Positions 52,848 through 62,252 of a DNA stretch of 64,000 nt are shown piece after piece. Every line of letters begins with the position of its first letter. The first letter of the stretch is position 1. A program made the translations under genes and the position numbers. The notes under the pieces were generated by a model. It ran no database searches. It worked only from the letters and a program-made list of their open reading frames with translations, and was not told the origin of the DNA. Source of the stretch: Hydrogenoanaerobacterium saccharovorans (GTDB lineage Bacteria > Bacillota > Clostridia > Oscillospirales > Ruminococcaceae); contig NZ_RKRD01000001.1 of the NCBI RefSeq assembly GCF_003814745.1, forward strand, positions 1,674,001 through 1,738,000. The letters are read 5' to 3'.

Positions 52848-54236
52848 TTACTTGTTAAGTATATATTCTTCAATAGAATCTGCTGCAGTTTTACCTGCAC
52901 CCATTGCAAGAATAACAGTTGCCGCACCTGTAACAGCGTCACCGCCTGCAAACACGCCCTCGCGGGTGGTGTGCATTTTATCGTCTGCAACCAGGCAGCC
53001 ACGTTTGTTCGCTTCAAGCCCAGGAGTAGTAGTACGAAGCAAGGGGTTGGGCGAAGTGCCAATGGACATGACCACACTATCAACAGGCAATTCGAAATTG
53101 GAACCGGCAATTTCAACCGGTCTGCGTCTGCCGGAAGCATCCGGTTCGCCAAGCTTCATTTCAATGCATTCCATTGCGCGAACTCTGCCGTTTTCATCAG
53201 GCAAAATACGAACGGGGTTGGTAAGCAATTTAAAGATGATGCCTTCTTCTTTTGCATGGTGCACTTCTTCTGCACGAGCAGGGAGTTCCTCCATAGAACG
53301 GCGGTAAACAATATACACGTTCTCGGCGCCCATACGTTTTGCACAGCGTGCAGCATCCATAGCAACGTTGCCGCCGCCTACAACAGCAATGTTCTTGCAT
53401 CTGTCAATTGGGGTATCGTAACCCTCTTTGTAAGCTTTCATCAAGTTGATTCTGGTGAGGTACTCGTTTGCAGAGTAGACGCCGACCAAAGCCTCGCCTT
53501 CGATACCCATAAAGCTGGGCAAACCTGCACCTGAACCGATAAACACAGCCTCAAAGCCCATATCATCCATTAGTTCGTCAATGGACAGTACCTTACCCAT
53601 AACCATATTGGTCATAATTTTAACGCCCATATCTTTGAGCTTATCAATTTCTTTTGCAACGATGGATTTTGGCAGACGGAACTCCGGAATACCGTAAACT
53701 AACACGCCGCCCGCAGTATGGAACGCTTCAAAAATTGTAACATCAAAACCTTTTTGCGCCAAGCTGCCTGCACAGGAAAGGCCGGCAGGCCCCGCACCAA
53801 TTACTGCAACTTTGTGCCCATTGCTTTTGGGTTTTTCTGCTTTTTCGGTACCGTTTTCTATATACCAATCAGCAACAAAGCGCTCCAGCCTGCCTATGGC
53901 AACAGGTTCACCCTTTATACCGCGAACACACTTGCCCTCGCACTGGTGCTCCTGCGGGCATACTCTGCCGCATACCGCCGGCAGCGCATTGGTACTTGTA
54001 ATAATTTTATACGCATCTGCAAAGTTGCCTTCTGCCACCTGTGCAATAAATTCAGGGATCCGCACATTAACAGGGCAACCGTTAACGCAGGGTTTGTGTT
54101 TGCAGTTTAGGCAACGTTTTGCTTCTTCAATTGCCATTTCAGGGGTATATCCTTCGGCAACTTCTTTAAAATTTTTATTTCTAATATTAGGGTCTTGTTC
54201 CGGCATGGGAACTTTTTTCGGAGCCATATTTGGCAT
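52848..54236 (-). CDS. nfnB: NADH-dependent reduced ferredoxin:NADP+ oxidoreductase subunit B (GltD/SudA family)
   Basis: Flavin-bifurcating NfnAB large subunit, coupling ferredoxin and NADH oxidation to NADP+ reduction. The product has 462 residues from the ATG at 54234-54236 (GGAGG 9 nt upstream). The N-terminal Fe-S domain has CLNCKHKPCVNGCPVNVRIPEF and CGRVCPQEHQCEGKC. FAD site VAVIGAGPAGLSCAGSLAQKG; NADPH site IAVVGGGNVAMDAARCAKRMG; and the C-terminal AGGDAVTGAATVILAMGAG. The partner gene nfnA lies just upstream, so it is NfnB rather than GltD. Confidence 0.9.
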   Translation of the reverse strand: MPNMAPKKVPMPEQDPNIRNKNFKEVAEGYTPEMAIEEAKRCLNCKHKPCVNGCPVNVRIPEFIAQVAEGNFADAYKIITSTNALPAVCGRVCPQEHQCEGKCVRGIKGEPVAIGRLERFVADWYIENGTEKAEKPKSNGHKVAVIGAGPAGLSCAGSLAQKGFDVTIFEAFHTAGGVLVYGIPEFRLPKSIVAKEIDKLKDMGVKIMTNMVMGKVLSIDELMDDMGFEAVFIGSGAGLPSFMGIEGEALVGVYSANEYLTRINLMKAYKEGYDTPIDRCKNIAVVGGGNVAMDAARCAKRMGAENVYIVYRRSMEELPARAEEVHHAKEEGIIFKLLTNPVRILPDENGRVRAMECIEMKLGEPDASGRRRPVEIAGSNFELPVDSVVMSIGTSPNPLLRTTTPGLEANKRGCLVADDKMHTTREGVFAGGDAVTGAATVILAMGAGKTAADSIEEYILNK

Positions 54237-54271
54237 GGTGTTCAACCTCCATCTAGTTCAAGTATTCGGTG

Positions 54272-55111
54272 TTATTCCGGTTTTGCATTGAGCATGCGGC
54301 AGGTATCAACATCGCAATGCTCTCTCTCTTTATAGAACGAATTACGCTTCATTAATTCATCATAATCCACTTGGTGCCCGTCAAAATCGGGGCCGTCAAC
54401 ACATGCAAACTTGATTTCGCCGCCGACTGTAACACGGCACCCGCCGCACATACCTGTACCATCTATCATGATGGGATTAAGAGAAACCAATGTTTTTATG
54501 CCGTAAGGTTCCGTAACCTTCGACACAAACTTCATCATTGGGATAGGGCCAATCGCGATGACCAAATCGTATTGATTGCCTGCATCGATAAGACTTTGCA
54601 ATTTATTGGTGACAAAGCCTTTTTCGCCGTAGGTACCATCATCCGTAGTGATATACAAATGACTGCATACCGCTTTGAATTCATCCTCTAAAATTACAAT
54701 ATCTTTACTGCGGAAGCCTGCAATAACATCAACCTCCGCGCCATTGTTGAACAATGCTTTTGCCGAGGGATATGCAATTGCATTGCCGACGCCGCCGCCG
54801 ACAACACAAACCTTTTTATAACCATCAAGATGTGTAGCAGTGCCTAAAGGACCAACAAAATCCAAAATGGAATCGCCTTCATTCATCTGGGAGAGCATAA
54901 TAGTAGAACGCCCAACAGCCTGATAGATGATCGTAACGGTACCGCGCTCTGCATCGCTGTCTGCAATGGTGAGAGGTATGCGTTCGCCGTGCTCATCAAC
55001 GCGAAAAATAATAAACTGACCTGCTTTTGCTTTTTTGGCAATGTACGGCGCTTCAATTTCCATTAATGTAACGGCACTGTTCAATTGCTTTTTCTTAATT
55101 ATTTTAAACAA
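54272..55111 (-). CDS. nfnA: NADH-dependent reduced ferredoxin:NADP+ oxidoreductase subunit A (sulfide dehydrogenase/PyrK type)
   Basis: Small subunit of NfnAB with FAD and a [2Fe-2S] cluster; it oxidises NADH. It has 279 residues from a probable TTG at 55109-55111 (GGGAG 8 nt upstream); an in-frame GTG at 55120 lies inside that site and is unlikely. Features: FIIFRVDEHGERIPLTIAD (FAD), VCVVGGGVGNAIAYPSAKAL (NAD), and the cluster cysteines in MCGGCRVTVGGEIKFACVDGP. It is 35 nt upstream of nfnB. PyrK is excluded because no pyrD is adjacent. Confidence 0.9.
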   Translation of the reverse strand: MFKIIKKKQLNSAVTLMEIEAPYIAKKAKAGQFIIFRVDEHGERIPLTIADSDAERGTVTIIYQAVGRSTIMLSQMNEGDSILDFVGPLGTATHLDGYKKVCVVGGGVGNAIAYPSAKALFNNGAEVDVIAGFRSKDIVILEDEFKAVCSHLYITTDDGTYGEKGFVTNKLQSLIDAGNQYDLVIAIGPIPMMKFVSKVTEPYGIKTLVSLNPIMIDGTGMCGGCRVTVGGEIKFACVDGPDFDGHQVDYDELMKRNSFYKEREHCDVDTCRMLNAKPE

Positions 55112-55193
55112 GGTTAGCACTCCCTTTTATCATAATTTTTCAATTATTGTTAAATTAATAACATTAAGATGTTTTTTTATCATCCAATTATTT

Positions 55194-55222
55194 AGTATAG
55201 CGCATATTCTTAGCTAAATCAA
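55194..55222 (-). promoter_or_regulatory. nfnAB promoter
   Basis: On the minus strand TTGATT (55217-55222), 17-bp spacer, TATACT (55194-55199), about 75 nt upstream of nfnA. Confidence 0.55.
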
Positions 55223-55225
55223 CAG

Positions 55226-55262
55226 AAAAGAGCAGGAAATTTGTAGAATCCTGCTCTTTTTT
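55226..55262 (-). terminator. Terminator of the cell-wall hydrolase operon
   Basis: AAAAGAGCAGGA / TCCTGCTCTTTT stem with an 11-nt loop downstream of the 1318-residue gene; U-rich on both sides. Confidence 0.8.
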
Positions 55263-55315
55263 AATAAAATTTTATTATGTATTTTTTATATAGGGATTAT
55301 ATCGTTGATATTGCG

Positions 55316-58300
55316 CTACGTAGCAGCAGATGAATTTGTTTGGGGTGAACTTGAACTTGTCACGGCGGGAGGTGCTGAGGAGGTGCTTTTTTCTGAGGCG
55401 CTGCTTTCAGAGGATTTAGCATCAGGCGGTGTTGCCTCTTGGCTGCTGCTCTCAGGTTTACTGGAACTGCTTGTTTCAGAATTAGAGGATGACGGCTCGG
55501 ACTGTGAGGAAGAAGATGGCGTCGATTTTGCTTTGCCAATTATTTCACATTTTGCCGTTTTCCTACCATCATTGGTGATAACCGTCACAGTAGTTCTAAC
55601 ATCTTTGGTGATGTTTTCACTTACTTTGACAACACCATTTCTATCTACGGTAATACCACTGTCACCCGAAACACTCCATTTCACCCCAGTATTGGTTGCA
55701 TTGCTTGGTGAAACCGTTGCTACAAGCTGCTTGGATTCACCTGCATTTAATGTTAATGAAGTAGGATTAAGTGATACACCGGTGACACTTATAATTTTAT
55801 CCAAAACATCAACGGTATAATAATCGGTTTTGGCAACTCCCCCGCTTTTTGCCGTAACTGTAACTTTAACGCTGCCTACTGCCTTAGCGGTAAACAAGCC
55901 ACTGGTTTTATTAATTACTGCAATATTCGTATTGCTTACCGACCATTCGTAGGTAACATTGGTAGCATTATCGGGAGCAACATAAGCACTGAAAGTATGT
56001 GTTTTGCCCACTTCTATTCTATCGGGAGGGCTGTAAATGGTTACGCTGTCCAACCCAACACTTTCACTTTCGCTTTCGGATTTCGCGGTTACAGTTACAG
56101 TACACTTGGCAGTTTTTTTGCCATCTTTAGTTGTAACTGTAATCGTAGCCGTACCCGCTTTTTTGGCTGTTACCTCACCATCGGAATCAACAACAGCTAC
56201 CGATTCGTTGCTGGAGCTCCAGGCAACTCTATCGTTTGCGGCATTGCTGGGTTTAACCGTAGCCTCTAAAGTTTGGGAATCGCCGACAGCAAGACGCATA
56301 GAAGATTTATTAAGGGAAACACCCGTTACTTTTACATCACCTTCGCTGCTGGATTCTTCCTCTTCTTCCGCAATTTCGCCGTCTTCAACACTTCCTCCCG
56401 AGCTGCCCGCAGCAGATGCCAAAAAGCTGTTAATGCCTTGAGCAATCCCTTTGGCAAGGTCGTACTGGTAGTCGCTGTCCGTCAGAATCGCGTATTCATC
56501 CGAGTTGGATACAAAAGCACTTTCGGAAAGGATTGCCGAAAACTGAGAAGTACGTGTCATATAATATCGTGCATTTTTTGCTTTACGATTATTGATATTA
56601 AGCGCATTTGCCATATTGTAAGAAACATTGGAAGCAAGACCGGACGCAAAATTATAGAAATAAAATGCCTCCGAGCCGCTTGCGCTGGAGCTTGTACTGG
56701 AGTTTGCATGTACGCTTATCAACACATGCGGGTCATAGCTTGCTGCCCTAGCCATTCGATCTTCGAGTTCAACATAGCTTGAAGTACTCGGCATGCTTAC
56801 CGATGCCCCATTACTCTCCAAAATACCTTTTAGCTTTTTAGATACGGCAAGGTTTATATCGTACTCTGTCATACCTCCGTCACTGGGTGAAATATAACCG
56901 CTTGCTCCGCGGCTGTCGGCAGAATGTCCGACATCAATGTATACTTTGGCACCGCTTAGCCCGCCGGGTGAATTTTTAAAGCGGAAAATCAAATCTCCTC
57001 CGGAATACTCGGCTGTATAACCAATAAAACTTCTGGAGTTTTTAAGACTTAAAGTAACGGTTGAACCTGACCATGACGCTGATGAAAATTGAGGATTGCT
57101 GCCCACCTTAGAGCTGCCTGGGGTAGAGGTGGTGTAGTGGAATTGAATGGATATTTTGGAGCCGGAATGCTTTAAGGTGTAAGATACCTGTTTATCGGTT
57201 TTAAACGATACTTTGGTAGTACCGCTGCCGCTGGATACACTCATACTGCTGACTTTATTCCCGTTGAGGTCGGCACCTTTGACCACACTGATATCTTTGG
57301 AGTAAACACGTCTGCCCGATTTTAGCAGATAATAATAATGCGTTTTATTTCCGTCGTTGTATTCCAACTCATCACTTACGGTATAGTCACGTGCACCAAT
57401 ACCGATTGGGAAGTAACTGCCGTTGGAAAGATCGTCCAATGTATCATCGGGAAAAGTTTCGGCAGCCGGTGCCTTGACTTCTACCAGCTGACCATCACCA
57501 ATCGGCACTTTGGGCGTAATAGTAACCGCAGCACCGGTAAGTGATTTGCTCATTCCGTTTGAAGTTGCAGTTACTACAATATTACCGATACTTTTATCCG
57601 CACTGGTTGCAGGTGTTTTATAGTTACCCACAAACTTAACGTAAGATTGGTTTTTATCGATATTATCATCTTCGGTGGTTGATTTAGACATAGATATGGT
57701 TGCACCGTTGATGGTTGCAGATACGGTTGCATCGGGATAAGCCATTGCAGTAATGGAAATGGTCATTCCTCCCTCAACGGTAAGGTTACCTGTGGGGGAA
57801 ATTTCCTTCAGTACCTGTGTTTGGCGCGTTATGGTATAAGTTTGCACATCGCCTTTATGCTCGAACTTAAATACGTTCGGCCCTTCTTTCAGTTCTGCGG
57901 TGATGCTGAAATAGCCGTTTGCATCTCGCTCCACTTTATTGCCGTTCATTGTCAGCTCAAAATCGGGGGCAGATGCACCCATGAGAGTATAGGTTGGTTC
58001 GGCAGTAGTAATGTTAGGTTTATTCGGCTTTGTAAGCGCCAATTTTGTAAGCACGTTTGCAAGATTTACTTTTGATTGAAATGTAGCAAGAAGAGTGGTT
58101 GTGCTTTTTTGAGGGTCTGCCGTAAGCGCCTTGAGCGAATCGAATACACTGCCCTCGTAGCCATTCACTTTTTTGGCTGTAATATATTGCTCTACCAATT
58201 CGGTAGGGCTTGTCCACCCTTTTTCGCCCGAAACCGCTTTACTGGAAGAATGTACCGGATGCAAAGGTACGTCGGCGTTGCTGGCAACCGCGCCCCACCA

Positions 58301-59272
58301 AGATACAACTGCTTCAAACGGGATTGCGCCGTCGGTCATACTTCCGTTTGCTTTGACGGCGATAAAATCCACCAAACCGTCTTCTACCCATTGTTTAGTA
58401 TCTGCATTGCCGTTAACCAGTGCTTGGTAAGCTGCATTGGTATTAGAGCCTTTTTCATTGGTTGCCTTATTTGCCCATACCGCTGTGGTATAAAGCCCTA
58501 CTTGCGTAGCAGGCGAGTTCTTGCGGATTGCATCGGATGCCGCTTTAAACGCAGCAGTGGACATAGAGCGCATATAGTTTTCGTACCCCATACCAGAACC
58601 ATTTGCCTGATAGGCAGCAAATCCGCCACTTGCGCTGTCAAGGTAGAAGTCATCAAGATAAATACCGTTAAGCTTATACTGTTGGGCAAATGCTTTTGTA
58701 CTTTGTGCTATTTTATCGATTACAGCGTTGTCGACCTGTACAGCAGAGCCAAGTACAGGCAGTGTAGCATATGTAAGTAGCTTGTTTTCGGTTGCTTTGG
58801 TTTTTATGTAGTCGAGTACATCAAAGCCGCCTACTGCACCCGAAGTACCGTAGATTACCTGATCTTTAAACATAGTATCTACCACTACAGCATTTGCGGT
58901 AAAGTTTACTGCGTCGGATATTGCCTTATCTACTTCTGCTTTCACTGCAGATTCACTGAGTTCGCCTGCCAAAATATCGGAGCCGGGAACCAAAAATACG
59001 GCTCGCAGTTCACTTGGGCGGTCAAATTGCAAAGAATCGCTGTTTAATACGGTCTCTTCAGATGCCGAATCCGTAGAATCAGAAGAAGCTTCGCCTTCGC
59101 TATCGGTTGTCACTTCGTCGCTTGCAGAGCTGTCATCCTTTGACGATTTATCAGGAAGCTTGCCCGCGTTATAAGCAGCGAGCACACCTGTAGCCAATGT
59201 AATGACGAGAAAGATGGATGCAAGGATGATTGCTAGCATTTTATTGTTTTTAAATATGTTATTTTTAGACAC
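55316..59272 (-). CDS. Multidomain cell-wall protein: GHL10-like TIM barrel + N-acetylmuramoyl-L-alanine amidase + Big2 repeats
   Basis: A 1318-residue membrane-anchored, exported protein. N-terminal helix about residues 13-33 (LAIILASIFLVITLATGVLAA), no lipobox; then a Ser/Asp linker. Residues about 85-370 form a glycosidase-like barrel: LRAVFLVPGSDI, NGIYLDDFYLDS. Beta-rich segments follow, then an Amidase_3 domain at about 790-975 with zinc ligands in YIDVGHSADSRG, TEYDINLAV and SVHANS, and the catalytic Glu in LSESAFVSN. Three Big2 Ig-like domains (VTGVSLNKSSMRLAVGDSQ) and a Ser-rich tail end it; no LPXTG. Overlapping architecture with its operon partner suggests concerted peptidoglycan hydrolysis. 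Confidence 0.88.
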   Translation of the reverse strand: MSKNNIFKNNKMLAIILASIFLVITLATGVLAAYNAGKLPDKSSKDDSSASDEVTTDSEGEASSDSTDSASEETVLNSDSLQFDRPSELRAVFLVPGSDILAGELSESAVKAEVDKAISDAVNFTANAVVVDTMFKDQVIYGTSGAVGGFDVLDYIKTKATENKLLTYATLPVLGSAVQVDNAVIDKIAQSTKAFAQQYKLNGIYLDDFYLDSASGGFAAYQANGSGMGYENYMRSMSTAAFKAASDAIRKNSPATQVGLYTTAVWANKATNEKGSNTNAAYQALVNGNADTKQWVEDGLVDFIAVKANGSMTDGAIPFEAVVSWWGAVASNADVPLHPVHSSSKAVSGEKGWTSPTELVEQYITAKKVNGYEGSVFDSLKALTADPQKSTTTLLATFQSKVNLANVLTKLALTKPNKPNITTAEPTYTLMGASAPDFELTMNGNKVERDANGYFSITAELKEGPNVFKFEHKGDVQTYTITRQTQVLKEISPTGNLTVEGGMTISITAMAYPDATVSATINGATISMSKSTTEDDNIDKNQSYVKFVGNYKTPATSADKSIGNIVVTATSNGMSKSLTGAAVTITPKVPIGDGQLVEVKAPAAETFPDDTLDDLSNGSYFPIGIGARDYTVSDELEYNDGNKTHYYYLLKSGRRVYSKDISVVKGADLNGNKVSSMSVSSGSGTTKVSFKTDKQVSYTLKHSGSKISIQFHYTTSTPGSSKVGSNPQFSSASWSGSTVTLSLKNSRSFIGYTAEYSGGDLIFRFKNSPGGLSGAKVYIDVGHSADSRGASGYISPSDGGMTEYDINLAVSKKLKGILESNGASVSMPSTSSYVELEDRMARAASYDPHVLISVHANSSTSSSASGSEAFYFYNFASGLASNVSYNMANALNINNRKAKNARYYMTRTSQFSAILSESAFVSNSDEYAILTDSDYQYDLAKGIAQGINSFLASAAGSSGGSVEDGEIAEEEEESSSEGDVKVTGVSLNKSSMRLAVGDSQTLEATVKPSNAANDRVAWSSSNESVAVVDSDGEVTAKKAGTATITVTTKDGKKTAKCTVTVTAKSESESESVGLDSVTIYSPPDRIEVGKTHTFSAYVAPDNATNVTYEWSVSNTNIAVINKTSGLFTAKAVGSVKVTVTAKSGGVAKTDYYTVDVLDKIISVTGVSLNPTSLTLNAGESKQLVATVSPSNATNTGVKWSVSGDSGITVDRNGVVKVSENITKDVRTTVTVITNDGRKTAKCEIIGKAKSTPSSSSQSEPSSSNSETSSSSKPESSSQEATPPDAKSSESSASEKSTSSAPPAVTSSSSPQTNSSAAT

Positions 59273-59299
59273 AGATTTTAAACCTCCGCTGACACCAAT

Positions 59300-60799
59300 C
59301 TAGTCGAGGATTGACTTCAGATTATTAACTTCTCTATTGATTTGAGACTTTAGGCTAGAATCGGGATTAAACAGCGAATCATATCGGTAAAGAGCAAATC
59401 CTTTGTAGTGATCTTGCTCACGAGCGGACAAAACCTGTCGCTTCATAATGTTGGTACTGTTGATAAAATCTTTTTCAGAACCACCGATTTTGTATGCTGC
59501 AAGGCCTACATACAACTTAACGCGCGAAGTATTTATCAGGCTTTCCCAATCCTCCAAGACATCTTGATACGGTGCACTGCTGTTGTTGTAGCCCCAGTAA
59601 ATCTGCGGGCAGATATAGTCAATATAACCTGCGTTGGACGTCCATTTCTCAACATCTATGTACTGTAAATTGTAGTTGTTGCTGCGGTTGCCTTGCGGGC
59701 TGATACCGAATTTGCATGACTTGTTGGTAGATTTTATGGTGCTGTAAACACGTTTTACCAATGTATCTACGTTACTTCTGCGCCAACTTGCAAGGCTGAG
59801 ATTGCCGCCGCCCGACTTGTATTCGGCATAAGCATCTTCATCAAAACTTTTATCGGGTGCCGGGTAAAAATAATCATCAAAATGGATGCCGTCGACATCG
59901 TAGTCTGCTACAATTTCTTTAACACCATTTACAATCAAGTCCTGCACTTCTTTCCTTGCAGGATTATAATAAATACCGCCGCCGTATTCAATCACATAAT
60001 CCGATTCGTCTTCCAACCATTCTGATGCGATATTGTTGGAAGCCAAATCCACTTTACTGCCTTTGGAACGAATACGATACGGGTTTAGCCATGCTTCAAA
60101 TTTTAGTCCGCGAGAATGTGCCTCAGAAACCATAATCTCAAGCGGGTCGTAGCCGGGGTCTTTCCCCTCGATATTACTGTTACTGATAAGGTAAGACCAT
60201 GGGAAATAGCTGGAGCGGTAGAGTGCATCGCCAAAAGGGCGGACCTGCACAATAACCGTGTTGAGCCCAAGGTCGGCTACATTGTCGAACGCTGCACCGA
60301 TGTTACTGCGGAATGTGGACCTTGTTTTGCCCTTAATCATAGGAGAAAGATCCAAGTAAGATATCCAAACAGCGCGAACTTCACCCGAAACAGATGAAAC
60401 TGATTTTGGCTCATCGTCGTCCTCATCTTCCGATTCTTCTGAGCTTTCAGATGAACTTTGTGAACTGGAAGAACTGCTGCTTTTTGATGATTGGCTTGAA
60501 GAAGCAGTTGAGCTGCTGGATGATTTTTGGGGAGCAGCAGAAGAAACCGAGGAACTTGCCGATGATGATGGAACAGAAGATGACGATGGAGCAGAAGAAC
60601 TCTCTGAAGGTTCTTCTATAGCACTGATATTATTTGCATCAGGAAATTCATCTTCTGAAATCATCTCCTCATCTTCTTCACGAGACAAGATGGTATCTTC
60701 GGTACTGACAAGATCTTGCGGCGCACTGGGTTTACCAGTACAGCCTGCAGTGGTAAAAGCTAATGTTGCAGCAAGAATGAGTGCAATAAATCGTTTCAT
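59300..60799 (-). CDS. GHL10-family glycoside hydrolase lipoprotein (YngK/DigH-like)
   Basis: Predicted glycosidase on the outer cell surface; 499 residues from the ATG at 60797-60799 (GGGGG upstream). Lipobox FTTAGC, with Cys about residue 20. Residues about 30-145 are an extreme Ser/Glu/Asp-rich linker. The GHL10 (DUF187) barrel follows: VRAVWISYLDLS, NTVIVQVRPFGDALY, FEAWLNPYRI, VDGIHFDDYFYP and PQIYWGYNN. In E. coli the GHL10 protein DigH cuts peptide-free glycan strands made by amidases; this gene lies 27 nt upstream of a gene with an amidase domain. Confidence 0.9.
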   Translation of the reverse strand: MKRFIALILAATLAFTTAGCTGKPSAPQDLVSTEDTILSREEDEEMISEDEFPDANNISAIEEPSESSSAPSSSSVPSSSASSSVSSAAPQKSSSSSTASSSQSSKSSSSSSSQSSSESSEESEDEDDDEPKSVSSVSGEVRAVWISYLDLSPMIKGKTRSTFRSNIGAAFDNVADLGLNTVIVQVRPFGDALYRSSYFPWSYLISNSNIEGKDPGYDPLEIMVSEAHSRGLKFEAWLNPYRIRSKGSKVDLASNNIASEWLEDESDYVIEYGGGIYYNPARKEVQDLIVNGVKEIVADYDVDGIHFDDYFYPAPDKSFDEDAYAEYKSGGGNLSLASWRRSNVDTLVKRVYSTIKSTNKSCKFGISPQGNRSNNYNLQYIDVEKWTSNAGYIDYICPQIYWGYNNSSAPYQDVLEDWESLINTSRVKLYVGLAAYKIGGSEKDFINSTNIMKRQVLSAREQDHYKGFALYRYDSLFNPDSSLKSQINREVNNLKSILD

Positions 60800-60888
60800 G
60801 TTGACCCCCACAAAAATTAATATAATAAGTCGCAAAACAAGTTGTCATTTAGGATAGACCATAGTTCTCCATTTTTTATTCTAATTTC

Positions 60889-60917
60889 ATGATATACTTA
60901 AAGTAAATATTTATCAA
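60889..60917 (-). promoter_or_regulatory. Promoter of the GHL10/amidase operon
   Basis: On the minus strand TTGATA (60912-60917), 17-bp spacer, TATCAT (60889-60894); leader of about 80 nt. No other feature is seen in the AT-rich 60836-61070 spacer. Confidence 0.55.
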
Positions 60918-61072
60918 TAGTTTAGTGCTTATTCTTCTACTTTTTATTGCAAAATTCGGTATTTTTTTCGATAGCAAATTTTGTTAATCTGTTATTTTAC
61001 CTAATTTTTACGGTTTACGATACAATTAGTTACATGTATGAAAATGCTTGTGCCAATATAACTACAAACAAC

Positions 61073-61110
61073 AAAACAAGCCTGTATGCATAATGCATAC
61101 AGGCTTGTTT
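61073..61110 (-). terminator. pfkA terminator
   Basis: AACAAGCCTGTATGCAT / ATGCATACAGGCTTGTT, nearly perfect long stem, 25 nt past the pfkA stop, with U-rich continuation on the minus strand. Confidence 0.85.
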
Positions 61111-61134
61111 ACTTATCTGTTTATACGAACTAAT

Positions 61135-62109
61135 TTACAGAGCAACTTCTTCTGCAATTTTTACTGTATTCATATCAATGGTTTTCACCATCTTGAGGCC
61201 TTCGAGAATGTCATAATCAACAACCTCACCGCACTGCATACCTACAACGCGGTTACCAATGCCCTGCTCAAGCAGTTCAACAGCATGGTAGCCCATTTTT
61301 GTAGCCGCAACACGGTCTGTTACTGTTGGTGCACCGCCGCGCTGCACGTGCCCCAGCACGCATGCACGGGACTCAATACCTGTAGCTGCTTCAATTTTTT
61401 TGGCAATATCTTCTACACCGCCAATACCTTCTGCTACCATTACAATAAAGTGCTGTTTACCGGTTTTATGCGAGCTTTTTATTTTATCAATAACGTCTTT
61501 TTCGATATCGCATTCAACCTCAGGCATCAAAATTACAGATGCTCCGCAGCCAATACCGGTGTTTAAAGCAATGTACCCTGCTTTTCTGCCCATAACCTCA
61601 ACCACCGAGCAACGGTCGTGAGATTGAGATGTATCACGTAATCTGTCCACCATTTCACAAACGGTGTTCATCGCGGTATCATATCCAATCGTATATTCGG
61701 TAGAAGAAATATCGTTATCAATCGTACCGGGTACGCCAACACATGGAATGCCCTTTAGAGAGAGATCGCGCGCACCGCGGTAAGAACCGTCGCCACCGAT
61801 TACAACCAGCCCGTCTATCCCCATTTTAATACAAGTTTCTTTTGCTTTTTCAACACCAGCGTCCTCGCGGAACTCGGGGCAGCGCGCTGTATAGAGAACT
61901 GTTCCGCCTCTGTGCATAATATCGGATACCGAAAGGAAATTCATCTCAACCATATCACCGTTAATCAAACCATTGTAACCTCTTCTTACGCCCAGTACAC
62001 GTATCCCTCTGTGCAAAGCAGTTCTTACAACTGCACGGATTGCAGCATTCATACCGGGGGCATCACCGCCGCTGGTAAGAATCGCAATCGTTTTCTGTTT
62101 CTTCTCCAT
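61135..62109 (-). CDS. pfkA: ATP-dependent 6-phosphofructokinase
   Basis: Committing step of glycolysis. The product has 324 residues. The ATP loop is ILTSGGDAPGMNAA near 11; GGDGSYRGA near 105 has Gly at the ATP-selective position; the catalytic motif is GTIDNDI with Asp near 128; VEVMGRKAGYIAL near 165 and EGIGGVEDIAKKI follow. GGAG precedes the ATG. It lies downstream of dnaE (143-nt gap), an order frequent in Firmicutes. Confidence 0.96.
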   Translation of the reverse strand: MEKKQKTIAILTSGGDAPGMNAAIRAVVRTALHRGIRVLGVRRGYNGLINGDMVEMNFLSVSDIMHRGGTVLYTARCPEFREDAGVEKAKETCIKMGIDGLVVIGGDGSYRGARDLSLKGIPCVGVPGTIDNDISSTEYTIGYDTAMNTVCEMVDRLRDTSQSHDRCSVVEVMGRKAGYIALNTGIGCGASVILMPEVECDIEKDVIDKIKSSHKTGKQHFIVMVAEGIGGVEDIAKKIEAATGIESRACVLGHVQRGGAPTVTDRVAATKMGYHAVELLEQGIGNRVVGMQCGEVVDYDILEGLKMVKTIDMNTVKIAEEVAL

Positions 62110-62252
62110 AATGAACTCTCCAATCGTATAAAAATCATTCTTAAAAAAATGTAATTGATATTAGTTTGCAGTATATACGAAAAAATATTGCAACCTAAAG
62201 AATTATAAAGTATTTTAAGTTAAATGACAAGTGAGAAATGTCTCATGTTTAT

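Noticed and set aside
52848..54236. Annotation as glutamate synthase small subunit GltD
   Set aside because: The adjacent nfnA and the distance from the split glutamate synthase (which has its own reductase) point to NfnB.
61048..61566. 172-residue plus-strand ORF
   Set aside because: It lies antisense to pfkA and begins through the pfkA terminator; composition and lack of motifs mark it as a shadow ORF.
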